Below are positions 42,493-51,881 of a stretch of 64,000 nt of DNA, piece by piece (within the stretch, counting starts at the first letter, position 1; every line of letters starts with the position of its first letter). The notes beneath the pieces are model-generated. The model was given only the letters and a program-made list of their open reading frames with translations, was not told where the DNA came from and ran no database searches. The position numbers and the translations under genes were made by a program. The DNA is from Rhizobiales bacterium CCH10-E5 (lineage in GTDB: Bacteria; Pseudomonadota; Alphaproteobacteria; Rhizobiales; Beijerinckiaceae), in the NCBI GenBank assembly GCA_001556125.1, contig LSIG01000183.1, forward strand, positions 24,523 to 88,522. Direction: 5' to 3'.

Positions 42493-43976
42493 TGACGGCG
42501 CCCGCACTGGTCCTCTCGGGACTGACGATCCGGGACCGGAGCGGCACCGCTCTGGTCTCCGACATCGACCTGACGCTGGCCAGTGGCTCCGTTCTGCTCC
42601 TGATCGGCGAGACCGGCAGCGGCAAAAGTTTGATCGCCCAGGCCGTGATGGGCCTCCTGCCGGCCGGCTTCACCGCCAGCGGCCGCATCGCCATCAACGG
42701 GCATGCGCCGGTCGAGGCCAGCCAGGCCGGGCTGCTGCGGCTGCTCTGGTCACGCGAGACACTGCTGCTGCCGCAGGAACCACGCGCCGCGCTCGACCCG
42801 ACGATGCGGATCACCGGGCAGTTGCGCGCTTCGCCCGACGCGCGCCCGGCGCCGGCCTTCACCACGCAGGAGGCGCTCGCCGCCGTCGACCTGCCGCCGC
42901 GCGTCGCGCGCGCTTTCCCCGACGAATTGTCCGGCGGCATGGCCCAGCGCGTCCTCGTCGCCTCCGCTCTCGTCGGGCGCGCGCCGCTCGTCGTCGCCGA
43001 CGAGCCGACCAAGGGGCTCGACGCCGCGCGCGTCGCCCAGTCCGCCGCGCTGCTGGCCGCGCTCGGAGGCGCCGGACGCGCGCTGCTCGTAATCACCCAT
43101 GACGTCGCGCTGGCCCGGGCGCTCGGCGGGACCCTCGCCGTGTTGCGCGACGGGCGGATCGTGGAACAGGGACCGGCGGAGTCCGTCTTCGCCGCGCCGC
43201 AGCATCCCTATACGCGGGCCTGGCTCGCGGCCGATCCCGCCGGCTGGCGGCCCTGCCTGCGCTGCTGCGATCTCGATGCGCCGGTGCTCGCGGCCCATGG
43301 TCTCGGCTTCGGCTTCAGCGGGGCCGCGCCGCTCTTCTCGGGCGTCGACATCCATGTCCCGGCCGGCGGCATTCTCGGCCTGACCGGCCGCAGCGGCTGC
43401 GGCAAGACCACGCTCGGCAACATCCTGCTCGGCCTGCGGCCGCCGGCGGCGGGCCATGTGAGCTGGCAGGGCGTCGATCCCTATCGCGATCGTGCCGGCG
43501 CGCGCCGCCTGCGCCAGCGCTACCAGAAGCTCCATCAGGACCCGGCGAGCGTCTTCTTGCCCGGACGCAGCTTCGCACGCCAGTTCGCCGATCTCGCCGA
43601 GGTCGTACCCGGTTTCGTTCTCGACGACGTGCTGCCGCCGCTGCTCGAGCGGCTGAGGCTCGACCGCAAGCTGCTCGGGAGGCGCCCCGGCGAGGTCTCG
43701 GGAGGCGAGGCGCAGCGCCTGGCGCTGGCGCGCATCCTGCTGCTGAAACCCGCGCTGATCGTTGCGGACGAGCCGACCTCGCGGCTCGATCCGCTGGTCC
43801 AGCGCGAGACCATGGCCCTGCTCTCCGAGATCGTCGCCAGCGAAGGGCTCGGCCTCGTCCTGATCAGCCATGACCGGGCGCTGCTCGCGGCGACCGCCGA
43901 CGAGGTGCTCGATATCGGCGCGGGCGAGGGGGTGACGACGCTGCCGGGCTATGCCCGTGGGCTTCAGGGCGCCTGA
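42492..43976 (+). CDS. fused dual ABC ATP-binding protein (NikD-NikE-like)
   Basis: A 494-residue protein with two complete nucleotide-binding domains in tandem. The first has GETGSGKSL, signature LSGGMAQRVLVASAL and VVADEP. The second, starting near residue 260, has GRSGCGKTTL, signature VSGGEAQRLALARIL and IVADEP. Both carry the switch histidine (ITHD, ISHD). The linker contains CLRCC. The fusion replaces the usual separate NikD and NikE. Its 3' end overlaps the convergent small gene by 13 bases. Confidence 0.93.
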   Translation: MTAPALVLSGLTIRDRSGTALVSDIDLTLASGSVLLLIGETGSGKSLIAQAVMGLLPAGFTASGRIAINGHAPVEASQAGLLRLLWSRETLLLPQEPRAALDPTMRITGQLRASPDARPAPAFTTQEALAAVDLPPRVARAFPDELSGGMAQRVLVASALVGRAPLVVADEPTKGLDAARVAQSAALLAALGGAGRALLVITHDVALARALGGTLAVLRDGRIVEQGPAESVFAAPQHPYTRAWLAADPAGWRPCLRCCDLDAPVLAAHGLGFGFSGAAPLFSGVDIHVPAGGILGLTGRSGCGKTTLGNILLGLRPPAAGHVSWQGVDPYRDRAGARRLRQRYQKLHQDPASVFLPGRSFARQFADLAEVVPGFVLDDVLPPLLERLRLDRKLLGRRPGEVSGGEAQRLALARILLLKPALIVADEPTSRLDPLVQRETMALLSEIVASEGLGLVLISHDRALLAATADEVLDIGAGEGVTTLPGYARGLQGA

Positions 43977-44185
43977 TCGTAGCCGAGAAAGGCGCCGAGC
44001 TTCATCATCGCCCGGTAGATCTGCCGCCCCGTCGCATCGTCCATGATCAGCGGACGGCCGTCGACGACGAGATAGATAAGGTTCTCGTCCTGCCAGTCGC
44101 TCGAGCGGCCGAATTCGAGCTCGAGCGGCGCGCTGCGATCGGTCTGGTCGATGACGACGCCGTCGAAATAGGGAGTGCTGGACAA
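43964..44185 (-). CDS. small conserved-looking protein of unknown function
   Basis: A 73-residue acidic protein (FDGVVIDQTDRSAPLELEFG ... LVVDGRPLIMDDATGRQIY) without signal peptide or membrane segment. The start is TTG 44185 with AGAGGAG six bases upstream; there is no ATG. It ends inside the 3' end of the fused ATPase gene on the other strand. No family is recognised. Confidence 0.6.
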   Translation of the reverse strand: MSSTPYFDGVVIDQTDRSAPLELEFGRSSDWQDENLIYLVVDGRPLIMDDATGRQIYRAMMKLGAFLGYDQAP

Positions 44186-44207
44186 AGAGGGCTCCTCTGC
44201 CGCGCCG

Positions 44208-45446
44208 CTAGCGCTTCGTCAGTTCGATCTCGGGGATGGTCGGCCCCGGCGAGACCCGCTCGCCCTCGAGTATGACGGGCGACGGCTTCCGAGTGATCCG
44301 CAGCGCGATGTAGATCGCCACCAGCGCCGACAATCCCATCAGATAGACCAGCATCCCGCCGGCGCCCAGCACCTGCATCAGGGCGGTGGCGACGACGGGG
44401 CCGATCGCGGCACCCGTCCCCCACAAGAAGAGGAGCTGGGCCGAAAGACCCACGGCCTGCTCGCGGCCGATCCGCAGATAGGCATGCGTCACCGCCACGG
44501 TGTAGAGCGGGACGCTGCAGCCGCCGATCAGCGCGAACAGGCCGAACATCCAGAACCGCGCTTGCGATGGCTCGGCGCTCTGGATGATCAGCAGCGCGGA
44601 GGCCGTGGCGGCGACGAGGCTGACGGCGCAGAGCATGATCGGGCGGCTGGCCACCCGGTCGGCGAGCAGGCTCATCGGCCATTGCATCAGGAGGGCACCG
44701 AGCTGGATCCCGGCCGTCAGCAGGATGGTGTCGCGCTGGTCGAGCCCCGCCAGGATGCCATAGGCGGGCGTGACGCTGGTGAGAGGACCGCTGACGAGCC
44801 CGACATAGAGGCAGCCGACCACCGCCGCCGGCGCCTGCCGCCAGAGCGCCTTGAGTCCGACCGAGACGACCTCGCTCGACTCCGGCCCGCGGGCCCGCGT
44901 CAGCGCCACCGGGATCAGCGCGATCGAGAACACCATGCTCGCCAGCAGGAACACGTCCTGAGACTGGATCGCGAGATAGCCGACGCCGAGCTGGGAGCCG
45001 ATCATCGCCACACGGTTGAGCAGCTGGTAGACACCGAAAATGCGCCCGCGCCGCGCCCCGCTGGCCTGGCCGCTGATCCAGCTCTCGATGCAGATCCCAT
45101 GGCCGGCTGCGGCCAGCCCCATGAACAGGCGCGGCGCAGCCCACCAAGTTTCGGACATGAGCGGAAAGCTCAGCGTCGCCGCCGCCTGCAACGCCGCGAA
45201 GACCGCGAAGGCCCGGATATGGCCGATCCGGCGCACCAGCGAGGGCATGGCGAAGCAGCCGACCAGAAATCCGACCGAATAGGCCGAGGCGACGAGGCCG
45301 ATCAGCAGGGGCGGCTGACCGGCGACGGCCATGCGCAGGGGCACGACCATGTTCACGATGGTGCCGGCAAGCTGCAGCAGGAGCGCGCCGGAGACGATCG
45401 CTCCGAGCGCGGCGACGGAACCCGTCGGGGGCTTCTGCGTCGTCAT
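44208..45446 (-). CDS. MFS transporter
   Basis: A 412-residue major facilitator with about twelve hydrophobic helices. The loop between helices 2 and 3 (GCFAMPSLVRRIGHIRAF) and the motif in the second half (SLLADRVASRPIML) are typical of the YcaD/UMF-like group. ATG 45446 is used; a GTG at 45473 would add nine residues. The substrate is unknown. It is co-directional with the small gene at 43964-44185. Confidence 0.9.
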   Translation of the reverse strand: MTTQKPPTGSVAALGAIVSGALLLQLAGTIVNMVVPLRMAVAGQPPLLIGLVASAYSVGFLVGCFAMPSLVRRIGHIRAFAVFAALQAAATLSFPLMSETWWAAPRLFMGLAAAGHGICIESWISGQASGARRGRIFGVYQLLNRVAMIGSQLGVGYLAIQSQDVFLLASMVFSIALIPVALTRARGPESSEVVSVGLKALWRQAPAAVVGCLYVGLVSGPLTSVTPAYGILAGLDQRDTILLTAGIQLGALLMQWPMSLLADRVASRPIMLCAVSLVAATASALLIIQSAEPSQARFWMFGLFALIGGCSVPLYTVAVTHAYLRIGREQAVGLSAQLLFLWGTGAAIGPVVATALMQVLGAGGMLVYLMGLSALVAIYIALRITRKPSPVILEGERVSPGPTIPEIELTKR

Positions 45447-45557
45447 GGGGCAATGCCCGCGAGCGGGCGACACATCATGAAACTGACCTTGGGAGAGTGG
45501 GGTTGCGCGGCGCTCGCCGCATCATATCTCGCGCTCTCAACGATGAAGGCCACGCCT

Positions 45558-45797
45558 ATGCAGACCGCCGATTTCCGCTTTCCCGGGGTTCTCAATTCGA
45601 AGGAGTTGCTCGTCGCCGAGGCCGTCCAGGCCCGCGCCTGGGCCGTCCTCGCCGGCCAGGGCCGCTTCCGCGACGACGACCAGGTGGCGAAGGCGAAACT
45701 CGGCGGAATCGTGGTGCGGCTCATGGCTGACGGCTCGCAATCCATCGGAGACCTCGCCAGCGCCGCGATCGACAGCTTCGAGCGGGGGACGCTCTGA
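45558..45797 (+). CDS. small protein of unknown function
   Basis: A 79-residue protein (FPGVLNSKELLVAEAVQARA, then GGIVVRLMADG) with no recognised family. ATG 45558 has AAGG eight bases upstream. Earlier in-frame ATGs at 45543 and 45477 exist; the longest form would add a short hydrophobic segment (AALAASYLALSTM). It is divergent from the MFS gene. Confidence 0.6.
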   Translation: MQTADFRFPGVLNSKELLVAEAVQARAWAVLAGQGRFRDDDQVAKAKLGGIVVRLMADGSQSIGDLASAAIDSFERGTL

Positions 45798-45945
45798 GGC
45801 GTAGCGGCGGAGGCGGCGGTCGGCATGCGCGGTCTCTTCCAGGGCGACGCAGGGGGCGGTGTCAGGGCGCGATTCGCCGCCATAACAGCACGATGATCGC
45901 GGCCCGGCCATGGCGCCGGGCGCGGGTCCGACGCCGCCCGGCAAC

Positions 45946-48195
45946 CTAGCCGGCGAGGATCTTGTCGATCGTGATGGGAAGATTGCGGATGCGCTTCCCC
46001 GTCGCGTGATGGACGGCGTTGGCGATCGCCGCCGCCGTGCCGACGACGCCGATCTCGCCCAGCCCCTTCACGCCGATCGGGCTGGTCTTTTCATCCTCCT
46101 CCTCCACGAAAATCACCTCGATATCGTGGATGTCGGCGTTCACCGGCACATGGTACTCGGCCAGCGAGTGGTTCATCACGCGGCCGAGGCGGTGATCGGT
46201 CATCCCCTCCTCGTGCAGCGCCATGCCGACGCCCCAGACCACACCGCCGAGGATCTGGCTGCGCGCCGTCTTGGGATTGAGGATACGCCCGGCCGCGACC
46301 GCGCTGACGATGCGGGTGACCCGCAGGACGCCGAGCTCCTCGTCGATCCGCACCTCGGCGAAGACGGCCGAATGCGTGTAGGACGAATGGCTCTTCGGCA
46401 GCATCATGCCGATCAGGCCGGGACCTGCCGATTCCGTCGCCTCGAGGCTCTCCTTGCCGCCGGCCGCCAGCGCCTGCGCCAGCGGGACTGCGCGGCCCGG
46501 ATCGGCGATCAGGCGGATGCTGCCCTGCGTGAAGGCGACATCCCCGAGGCCGGCCTCGGCGAGGGGCGAGCCGTCGATCTTCGCGGCCAGCCGCAGCAGC
46601 TCCTTGCGCAGGCTCAGGCACGCCGCCGAGACGGCGCTTCCGGCGGACGCCGCGGTCCAGGACCCGCCCTGCACCGGCGAATCCGGCAGGGTCGAATCGC
46701 CGAGCGAGACCTCGACCGCCTCCATCGGCAGCCCGAGCGAATCCGCGGCGATCTGCGCGAGGATGGTGTAGGTGCCGGTGCCGATATCGGAAGTCGCGCA
46801 GGCGATGGCGAGGCGACCATCGGCCGTGAGCTTGGCCCGTGCCGAGGTCTTCATCATGTTCGCTTCCCAGACGCCGCTGGCCATGCCCCAGCCGATCAGC
46901 TCATGTCCCTCGCGCATCGAGCCAGGGCGCGGGTCGCGACGGCTCCAGCCGAAGCGCTCGGCGCCCTGGCGGTAACATTCGCGCAGCTCCTTGGAGGTGA
47001 AGGGCTTGTCCTCGTTCTCGTCCCGCTCGGCATAGTTGCGCAGCCGCAGCTCGACGGGGTCGATGCCGGTCGAGACCGCGAGTTCGTCCATCGCGCTTTC
47101 CAGCGCGAAGACCCCGAGCGGTGCGCCGGGCGCCCGCATGTCGCCGGGCGAATAGATATCGAGCTTGGCCAGTTCGTAGCGGAGATCGACATGCTCGGCC
47201 GGGTAGAGCAGGCCCGACCAGTTCACGACGACCTCCTGATGGTCCTCGAACCGCGACGTCGCCGCGATTGCCTGATGCTGGATCGAGCGCAGCTGTCCAT
47301 TTTCGCCGGCGCCGAGCGAGACGAGGTTGATCGTCTCCGGCCGGTGGACATGGCCGAACATCTGCTGGCGCGTCAGCTCGACGCGCAACGAACGCTCCAG
47401 CGCCAGGGACGCCATCACCGCAAGGAAGAGCTGGTGCTGGGGTCGCAGTCCCGAGCCGAAGCCGCCGCCGACGAAGGGCGCTACGACCCGTACATCGTCC
47501 TTCGACAGGCCGAAGACGCTGGCGACATAGGCCTGGCTGTTCTGCACGCCCTGCGTTTTGTCGTGGACGGTGAGCTTGCCGTCCTCGCCCCGGATCACCG
47601 TCGTCGCATGCGGCTCCATCGGGTTGTGGAACTCCGCGGCGATCGCGTATTCGCCAGCGACCCGCACCGGCGCGGCACCGAAGGCGGCCGCCGCATCGCC
47701 TCTGGGCTTGGGCGGAGGGGCGATGCCCAGGCGCCTCTTCGGCGGCTCGTAGCTGTCGTGCCGGGCCCGGCCGAGATCCGTCTCGTGCTCGGTGCGCTCG
47801 TAATCGACGGCAACCAGCGAAGCGGCGTGGCGGGCGACGTCGAAGCTTTCCGCCACAACGAGTGCGATCGGCTGGCCGCTATACTGGATCTCGTCGCTGT
47901 AGAGCGGGCGGAAAGGCTTGCCCGGCGGGCCGACCATGTCCTGGTAGCTGAAGCTGAACCAGGCCGTCCGCGGGCGGTTCTCATGGGTGAAGACCTTGAT
48001 TACGCCTGGAACCGCTTCGGCGGCGCGGATGTCGATCGACCGGATTCGCCCGCGCGGGATCGCGCTTTCGACGATGTAGCCATGGGCCAGATCGGGCGTC
48101 GTGAACTCGGCGGCATAGGTGGCCTGGCCTGTCACCTTGGCAGGGCCGTCGACGCGGCTGCGGGGCGCGCCGACATGGAGATCGTTCTTCAGCAT
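45946..48195 (-). CDS. paoC: aldehyde oxidoreductase molybdenum-binding subunit, PaoC/XdhA-like
   Basis: A 749-residue molybdopterin large subunit of the xanthine-oxidase family. The order begins with the a/b hammerhead domain (RVDGPAKVTGQATYAAEF), then the molybdenum-cofactor domains with PFVGGGFGSGL, GDMRAPGAPLG, and GVKGLGEIGVVGTAAAIANA with the likely catalytic Glu. Neighbours encode the FAD and 2Fe-2S partners, as in E. coli paoABC. The enzyme oxidises aldehydes to acids. No paoD maturation factor is adjacent. Confidence 0.93.
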   Translation of the reverse strand: MLKNDLHVGAPRSRVDGPAKVTGQATYAAEFTTPDLAHGYIVESAIPRGRIRSIDIRAAEAVPGVIKVFTHENRPRTAWFSFSYQDMVGPPGKPFRPLYSDEIQYSGQPIALVVAESFDVARHAASLVAVDYERTEHETDLGRARHDSYEPPKRRLGIAPPPKPRGDAAAAFGAAPVRVAGEYAIAAEFHNPMEPHATTVIRGEDGKLTVHDKTQGVQNSQAYVASVFGLSKDDVRVVAPFVGGGFGSGLRPQHQLFLAVMASLALERSLRVELTRQQMFGHVHRPETINLVSLGAGENGQLRSIQHQAIAATSRFEDHQEVVVNWSGLLYPAEHVDLRYELAKLDIYSPGDMRAPGAPLGVFALESAMDELAVSTGIDPVELRLRNYAERDENEDKPFTSKELRECYRQGAERFGWSRRDPRPGSMREGHELIGWGMASGVWEANMMKTSARAKLTADGRLAIACATSDIGTGTYTILAQIAADSLGLPMEAVEVSLGDSTLPDSPVQGGSWTAASAGSAVSAACLSLRKELLRLAAKIDGSPLAEAGLGDVAFTQGSIRLIADPGRAVPLAQALAAGGKESLEATESAGPGLIGMMLPKSHSSYTHSAVFAEVRIDEELGVLRVTRIVSAVAAGRILNPKTARSQILGGVVWGVGMALHEEGMTDHRLGRVMNHSLAEYHVPVNADIHDIEVIFVEEEDEKTSPIGVKGLGEIGVVGTAAAIANAVHHATGKRIRNLPITIDKILAG

Positions 48196-48208
48196 GATCG
48201 GAAGCCTT

Positions 48209-49234
48209 TCACGCGATGCGCTTATCGGTCTGCGATTGCGGCGTGCCGGCGGCCGCCTGTCGCAGGGCACGGAGGATGGCGCGGCGAGCGAGGTCGATCT
48301 TGAAACCGTTGTGCTCGTGACCTTCGGCGCCCGCGAGCAGGGTCGTCGCTGCCGCGGCGAAGACAGCCTCGTCGGCTTGGCGACCCACCAGAAGGGCTTC
48401 AGCCTCTTGCCGGCGCCACGGCTTGTGCGCCACGCCGCCCAGCGCAAGGCGGGCCGAAGCGATCTGCCCGTCGCGGATGTCGAGCGCTGCCGCCACCGAG
48501 ACCAGCGCGAAGGCATAGGAGAGCCGGTCGCGCAGCTTGAGATAGCTGTGGTGGGTGGCAAAGGCCTGCGCTTCGGCGGGCAGGATCACGGCTTCCACGA
48601 TCTCGCCGGCCTGAAGCGTATTGTCGCGTTCGGGGGCATCGCCCGGCAGACGATGATAGTAGGCAAAGGGTATGCTGCGCGCACCGTTCGGACCCTGGAC
48701 CCGCACCTCCGCCCCGAGAGCCGCCAGCCCCACGCACATGTCGGAAGGGTGAGTCGCAATGCAATGCCCGCTTGCGCCGAGGATCGCATGGATCCGGTTG
48801 ACGCCCCCGATCGCACCGCAGCCGGTGCCCGGCTCGCGTTTGTTGCAGGGCGTCTTGACGTCGTAGAAATAGTAGCAGCGCGTGCGCTGGTTCAGATTGC
48901 CGCCCGTGGTCGCGGCGTTGCGCAGCTGCGGCGTCGCTCCGGCCAGGATGGCGCTGGCGAGCAGCGGGTAGCGTTCCAGGATGCGGGCATCCTCGGCCAC
49001 GACCGTGTTGGGCACGAGCGCCCCGATGCGAAGTCCGCCGTCCTCGGTCTCCGCGATGCCGTTCAGCGCCTCGACTCGGGTGATGTCGACCAGCGCGGAC
49101 GGCGCCTCGACGCCGTATTTCATCAGATCGACGAGATTGGTGCCGCCCGCGACGATCCGGGCGCCGGGGCTGGCCGCGAGCGCGCGGACCGCGTCTTCGA
49201 TGCTGTCGGCCCGGTGATAGGAGTACGGGTTCAT
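48209..49234 (-). CDS. paoB: aldehyde oxidoreductase FAD-binding subunit, PaoB-like
   Basis: A 341-residue FAD subunit of the CoxM/PaoB family. The FAD motif is RIVAGGTNLVDLMKYG near residue 26, followed by TTGGNLNQRTRC. It carries extra cysteines (RCYYFYDVKTPCNKR, GTGCG, and later CIAT) in positions matching the [4Fe-4S] cluster of E. coli PaoB. Start ATG 49234 overlaps the 2Fe-2S gene stop; it ends 13 bases before paoC. Confidence 0.93.
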   Translation of the reverse strand: MNPYSYHRADSIEDAVRALAASPGARIVAGGTNLVDLMKYGVEAPSALVDITRVEALNGIAETEDGGLRIGALVPNTVVAEDARILERYPLLASAILAGATPQLRNAATTGGNLNQRTRCYYFYDVKTPCNKREPGTGCGAIGGVNRIHAILGASGHCIATHPSDMCVGLAALGAEVRVQGPNGARSIPFAYYHRLPGDAPERDNTLQAGEIVEAVILPAEAQAFATHHSYLKLRDRLSYAFALVSVAAALDIRDGQIASARLALGGVAHKPWRRQEAEALLVGRQADEAVFAAAATTLLAGAEGHEHNGFKIDLARRAILRALRQAAAGTPQSQTDKRIA

Positions 49235-49749
49235 TCCGCGGCCTCCCGCGCCGGCTGGCGCTGCCGGCCCGCCACGTCCTCGATCGCATCCACGATGTTG
49301 GTGTAGGCGCCGCAGCGGCAGAGATTGCCGCTCATGAACTCGCGGATTTCCTCGCGGCTGTTCGCGTGCCCCTCCTCGATCAGCGCCACCGCAGAGCAGA
49401 TCTGCCCCGGCGTGCAATAGCCGCACTGGAAGGCGTCATGCTCGATGAACGCCTGCTGCATCGGGTGCAGACGGCCGTCCTGAGCGAGGCCCTCGATCGT
49501 CGTGATCGACTTGCCGTCCTGCATCACGGCGAGCTGCAGGCAGCTGTTGATGCGCCGCCCGTCGATCAGCACGGTGCAGGCCCCGCACTGGCCGTGATCG
49601 CAGCCCTTCTTCGTGCCGGTCAGCTCCAGATCGTGCCGCAGCAGATCGAGCAGGGAGGTAACGGGGGAGACCTCGAGCGAACGGCGCTCCCCGTTCAGCG
49701 TGATCTCGATGGGAACGGTCTGCGTCCCGACGATGGCATGGGCGGGCAA
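49231..49749 (-). CDS. paoA: aldehyde oxidoreductase 2Fe-2S subunit, PaoA-like
   Basis: A 172-residue subunit with both cluster motifs ([18 protein letters not shown], then [10 protein letters not shown] and [10 protein letters not shown]). The start is TTG 49749 with AGGAG six bases upstream, and no in-frame ATG is available nearby. Unlike E. coli PaoA it shows no Tat signal, so this complex is predicted to stay cytoplasmic. It is the first gene of the operon; promoter sequence lies in the 228-base divergent gap to 49978. Confidence 0.9.
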   Translation of the reverse strand: MPAHAIVGTQTVPIEITLNGERRSLEVSPVTSLLDLLRHDLELTGTKKGCDHGQCGACTVLIDGRRINSCLQLAVMQDGKSITTIEGLAQDGRLHPMQQAFIEHDAFQCGYCTPGQICSAVALIEEGHANSREEIREFMSGNLCRCGAYTNIVDAIEDVAGRQRQPAREAAE

Positions 49750-49977
49750 GGGCAACTCCTGTGTCGGCGGAATGTCGGGAAGGCGCAGCCATGGCGGGCC
49801 GCCATCGTCCGGCGACGGGCCCGCGCTTCGTCCCGCCACAACAGGCTGTGCCCGACGGTTGTTCCACCGCGGTTTCGTGAAGACGGCCGCGGTCCGGATC
49901 GACCGCGGCGTCGTCGTTACGGAACCTCCGCAGGCTGCCCCGGTTGGGAGTGCAAACCTTCCAACAAGGATCCCTTG

Positions 49978-51069
49978 ATGCCGATCTCTTCCTTCGTGCC
50001 GGCGAAAACCGTCTGGCTTTCGCTGATGCTCGCGACCAGTGCGCTCACTCCCGCCTTCGCCCAGACCGCCGCGCCGCCGGCTGCGGTCATGCAGAGCCCG
50101 TCCAAGCCCGACGCCGACATGGCCGAGGTTCTGTCCGTACTTGCCGGCCTCGGCGGCAAGCCGATCGAGAGCCTGGAACCGGGCGATGCCCGCGATCAGC
50201 CGACGCCGACCGACGCGGTGATGAAGATCATCAAGGACAAGAAGATCGAGGCCGATCCGCATGCCGGCCTCAAGGTCTCCAACAGCCGCTTCGCCGACAT
50301 GGGCAATCTGCGGCTGCGCTGGTACGTGCCGGAGAACGCGACGAAGGATTCCAACCTTCCGATCATCGTCTTCTTCCGCGGCGGCGGCTGGGTGATCGCG
50401 AGCCTCGACGTTTACGACGCCACCCCCTCGGCGCTTGCTCGCAAGACGGGCGCGGCGGTGGTCTCGGTCGACTACCCGATGGCGCCGGAAAACAAGTTCC
50501 CGGCTGCGCATGACGAGGCGATCGAGGCCTATAAATACGTGCTGAAGAACGCGCAGGGCTGGGGCTACGATCCCAACCGCATCGCGCTGGTCGGCGAGAG
50601 CGCCGGCGGCAACCTCGCCATCAACACGGCCATCGCCGCCCGCGACCAGAACCTGACCAAGCCGCTGGCGATCGTCTCGGTCTATCCGGTGGCGACGACC
50701 AGCCTCGATACGCCCTCCAAGAAGGAGCAGGCCAACGCCAAGCCGCTGAACACGCCGATGATGGCCTGGTTCGTGAAGCATGTCGTCCAGAGCGAGGCCG
50801 ATACGCAGGACCCGCGCCTCAACCTCGTCGCGTCCAATCTGAAGGGCCTGCCGCCGACAACGGTGATCAACGCCGAGATCGATCCGCTGAAGTCGGACGG
50901 TGACCTCATCGTCGCCAAACTGAAGGAAGCGGGCGTCGAGACCACGCACCAGCTCTACACCGGCGTGACGCACGAGTTCTTCGGCATGGACGCGGTCGTC
51001 GCCAAGGCCCGCGAAGCGCAGGACTTTGCCGTCGCGCAGATCCGCAAGGGTTTCGAAGCCCGCAAGTGA
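49978..51069 (+). CDS. exported alpha/beta hydrolase (HSL/Aes-type esterase)
   Basis: A 363-residue hydrolase with a Sec signal peptide (KTVWLSLMLATSALTPAFAQ). The oxyanion-hole motif is FFRGGGWV (RGGG in place of the usual HGGG), the nucleophile elbow is GESAGG, and the acid Asp and His follow in EIDPLKSDG and GVTHEFFG. It likely hydrolyses short-chain esters in the periplasm. It is divergent from paoA and precedes another signal-bearing hydrolase. A terminator hairpin follows. Confidence 0.9.
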   Translation: MPISSFVPAKTVWLSLMLATSALTPAFAQTAAPPAAVMQSPSKPDADMAEVLSVLAGLGGKPIESLEPGDARDQPTPTDAVMKIIKDKKIEADPHAGLKVSNSRFADMGNLRLRWYVPENATKDSNLPIIVFFRGGGWVIASLDVYDATPSALARKTGAAVVSVDYPMAPENKFPAAHDEAIEAYKYVLKNAQGWGYDPNRIALVGESAGGNLAINTAIAARDQNLTKPLAIVSVYPVATTSLDTPSKKEQANAKPLNTPMMAWFVKHVVQSEADTQDPRLNLVASNLKGLPPTTVINAEIDPLKSDGDLIVAKLKEAGVETTHQLYTGVTHEFFGMDAVVAKAREAQDFAVAQIRKGFEARK

Positions 51070-51106
51070 CGAAACAGCGCGCGGCCCTGCCGCGCGCTGG
51101 CATTCC

Positions 51107-51148
51107 GACCGCCGCCGGCTCATGCCGCGGCGGTCACCGTCTTTTTTT
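51107..51148 (+). terminator. intrinsic terminator after the esterase gene
   Basis: GACCGCCGC (51107-51115) and GCGGCGGTC (51127-51135) make a perfect 9-bp stem, followed 6 bases later by seven T (51142-51148). The T-run is a little distant from the stem, so the strength is uncertain. Confidence 0.7.
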
Positions 51149-51163
51149 GTCGATGGAGCCCTC

Positions 51164-51856
51164 ATGGATCGCCGAACCGCCTTGCTCGGTCTCACCGGAG
51201 CCCTCGTTGCCGGGGCCCCATCTTCGGCCTTGGCCCAGGCGCCCGTGACCATCGACCGTGTCGAGGGGGCAGGCCGCGGTCGCAGGCCCGCCATCCTGCT
51301 GCTCCATGGCGCCGATGGTATTACGAGGCGCGCGCAATACCAGTTCGCCGCCAATGCGCTTGCAGGGCAGGGCTACACCGTCCTGTTCCCGCATTACTTC
51401 GAGGTCACCGGCGAGCAGCGTGCCTCCTATGGCGAGATCGGCCGCAAATATCCGGTCTGGCGCAGCGGGCTTGCCTCGGTGATCGAGAGCGTCCGCAAGG
51501 ACCCGACCATCGATCCCTCGCGCCTCGCCATCGTCGGGATCTCGCTGGGCGGCGCGCTCGCCTTGTCGCTCGCCGCGCGCGACAGGCGCATCGGCGCCGT
51601 CGTCAGCTATTTCGGCTTCCTGCCTGAGGATCTCGACGAGGGCAGACCGCGCGCACCGACGCTGATCCTGCACGGCTCCGCCGACCGCATCGTCCCCGTC
51701 CGCAATGCCGAGCGCATCGAGGCGCTGCTGCGCGGCCGCGGCGTGCCGGTCGAGACGCAGATCTATCCGGGCGAGGGCCATGGCTTCAGCCAGACCGCCC
51801 AGCTCGACGCGGCAACCCGCAGCGTCGCCTTCCTGCGGCGATATCTCGGCGCCTGA
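51164..51856 (+). CDS. dienelactone-hydrolase family protein
   Basis: A 230-residue alpha/beta hydrolase with a signal that contains twin arginine (MDRRTALLGLTGALVAG). Motifs include ILLLHGADG, the nucleophile elbow GISLGG (serine rather than the cysteine of true dienelactone hydrolases), TLILHGSADRIVPV and a late GEGHGF histidine. It probably acts as a secreted esterase. ATG 51164 sits after the terminator of the upstream gene, so it has its own promoter or read-through. Confidence 0.85.
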   Translation: MDRRTALLGLTGALVAGAPSSALAQAPVTIDRVEGAGRGRRPAILLLHGADGITRRAQYQFAANALAGQGYTVLFPHYFEVTGEQRASYGEIGRKYPVWRSGLASVIESVRKDPTIDPSRLAIVGISLGGALALSLAARDRRIGAVVSYFGFLPEDLDEGRPRAPTLILHGSADRIVPVRNAERIEALLRGRGVPVETQIYPGEGHGFSQTAQLDAATRSVAFLRRYLGA

Positions 51857-51881
51857 GCGGCGCCGAGCTTCGGCCGAAAGC

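Noticed and set aside
44175..45476. Long plus-strand frame opposite the MFS transporter
   Set aside because: Antisense shadow; only the last part, from about 45477 onward, lies outside the MFS gene and is kept as a small gene.
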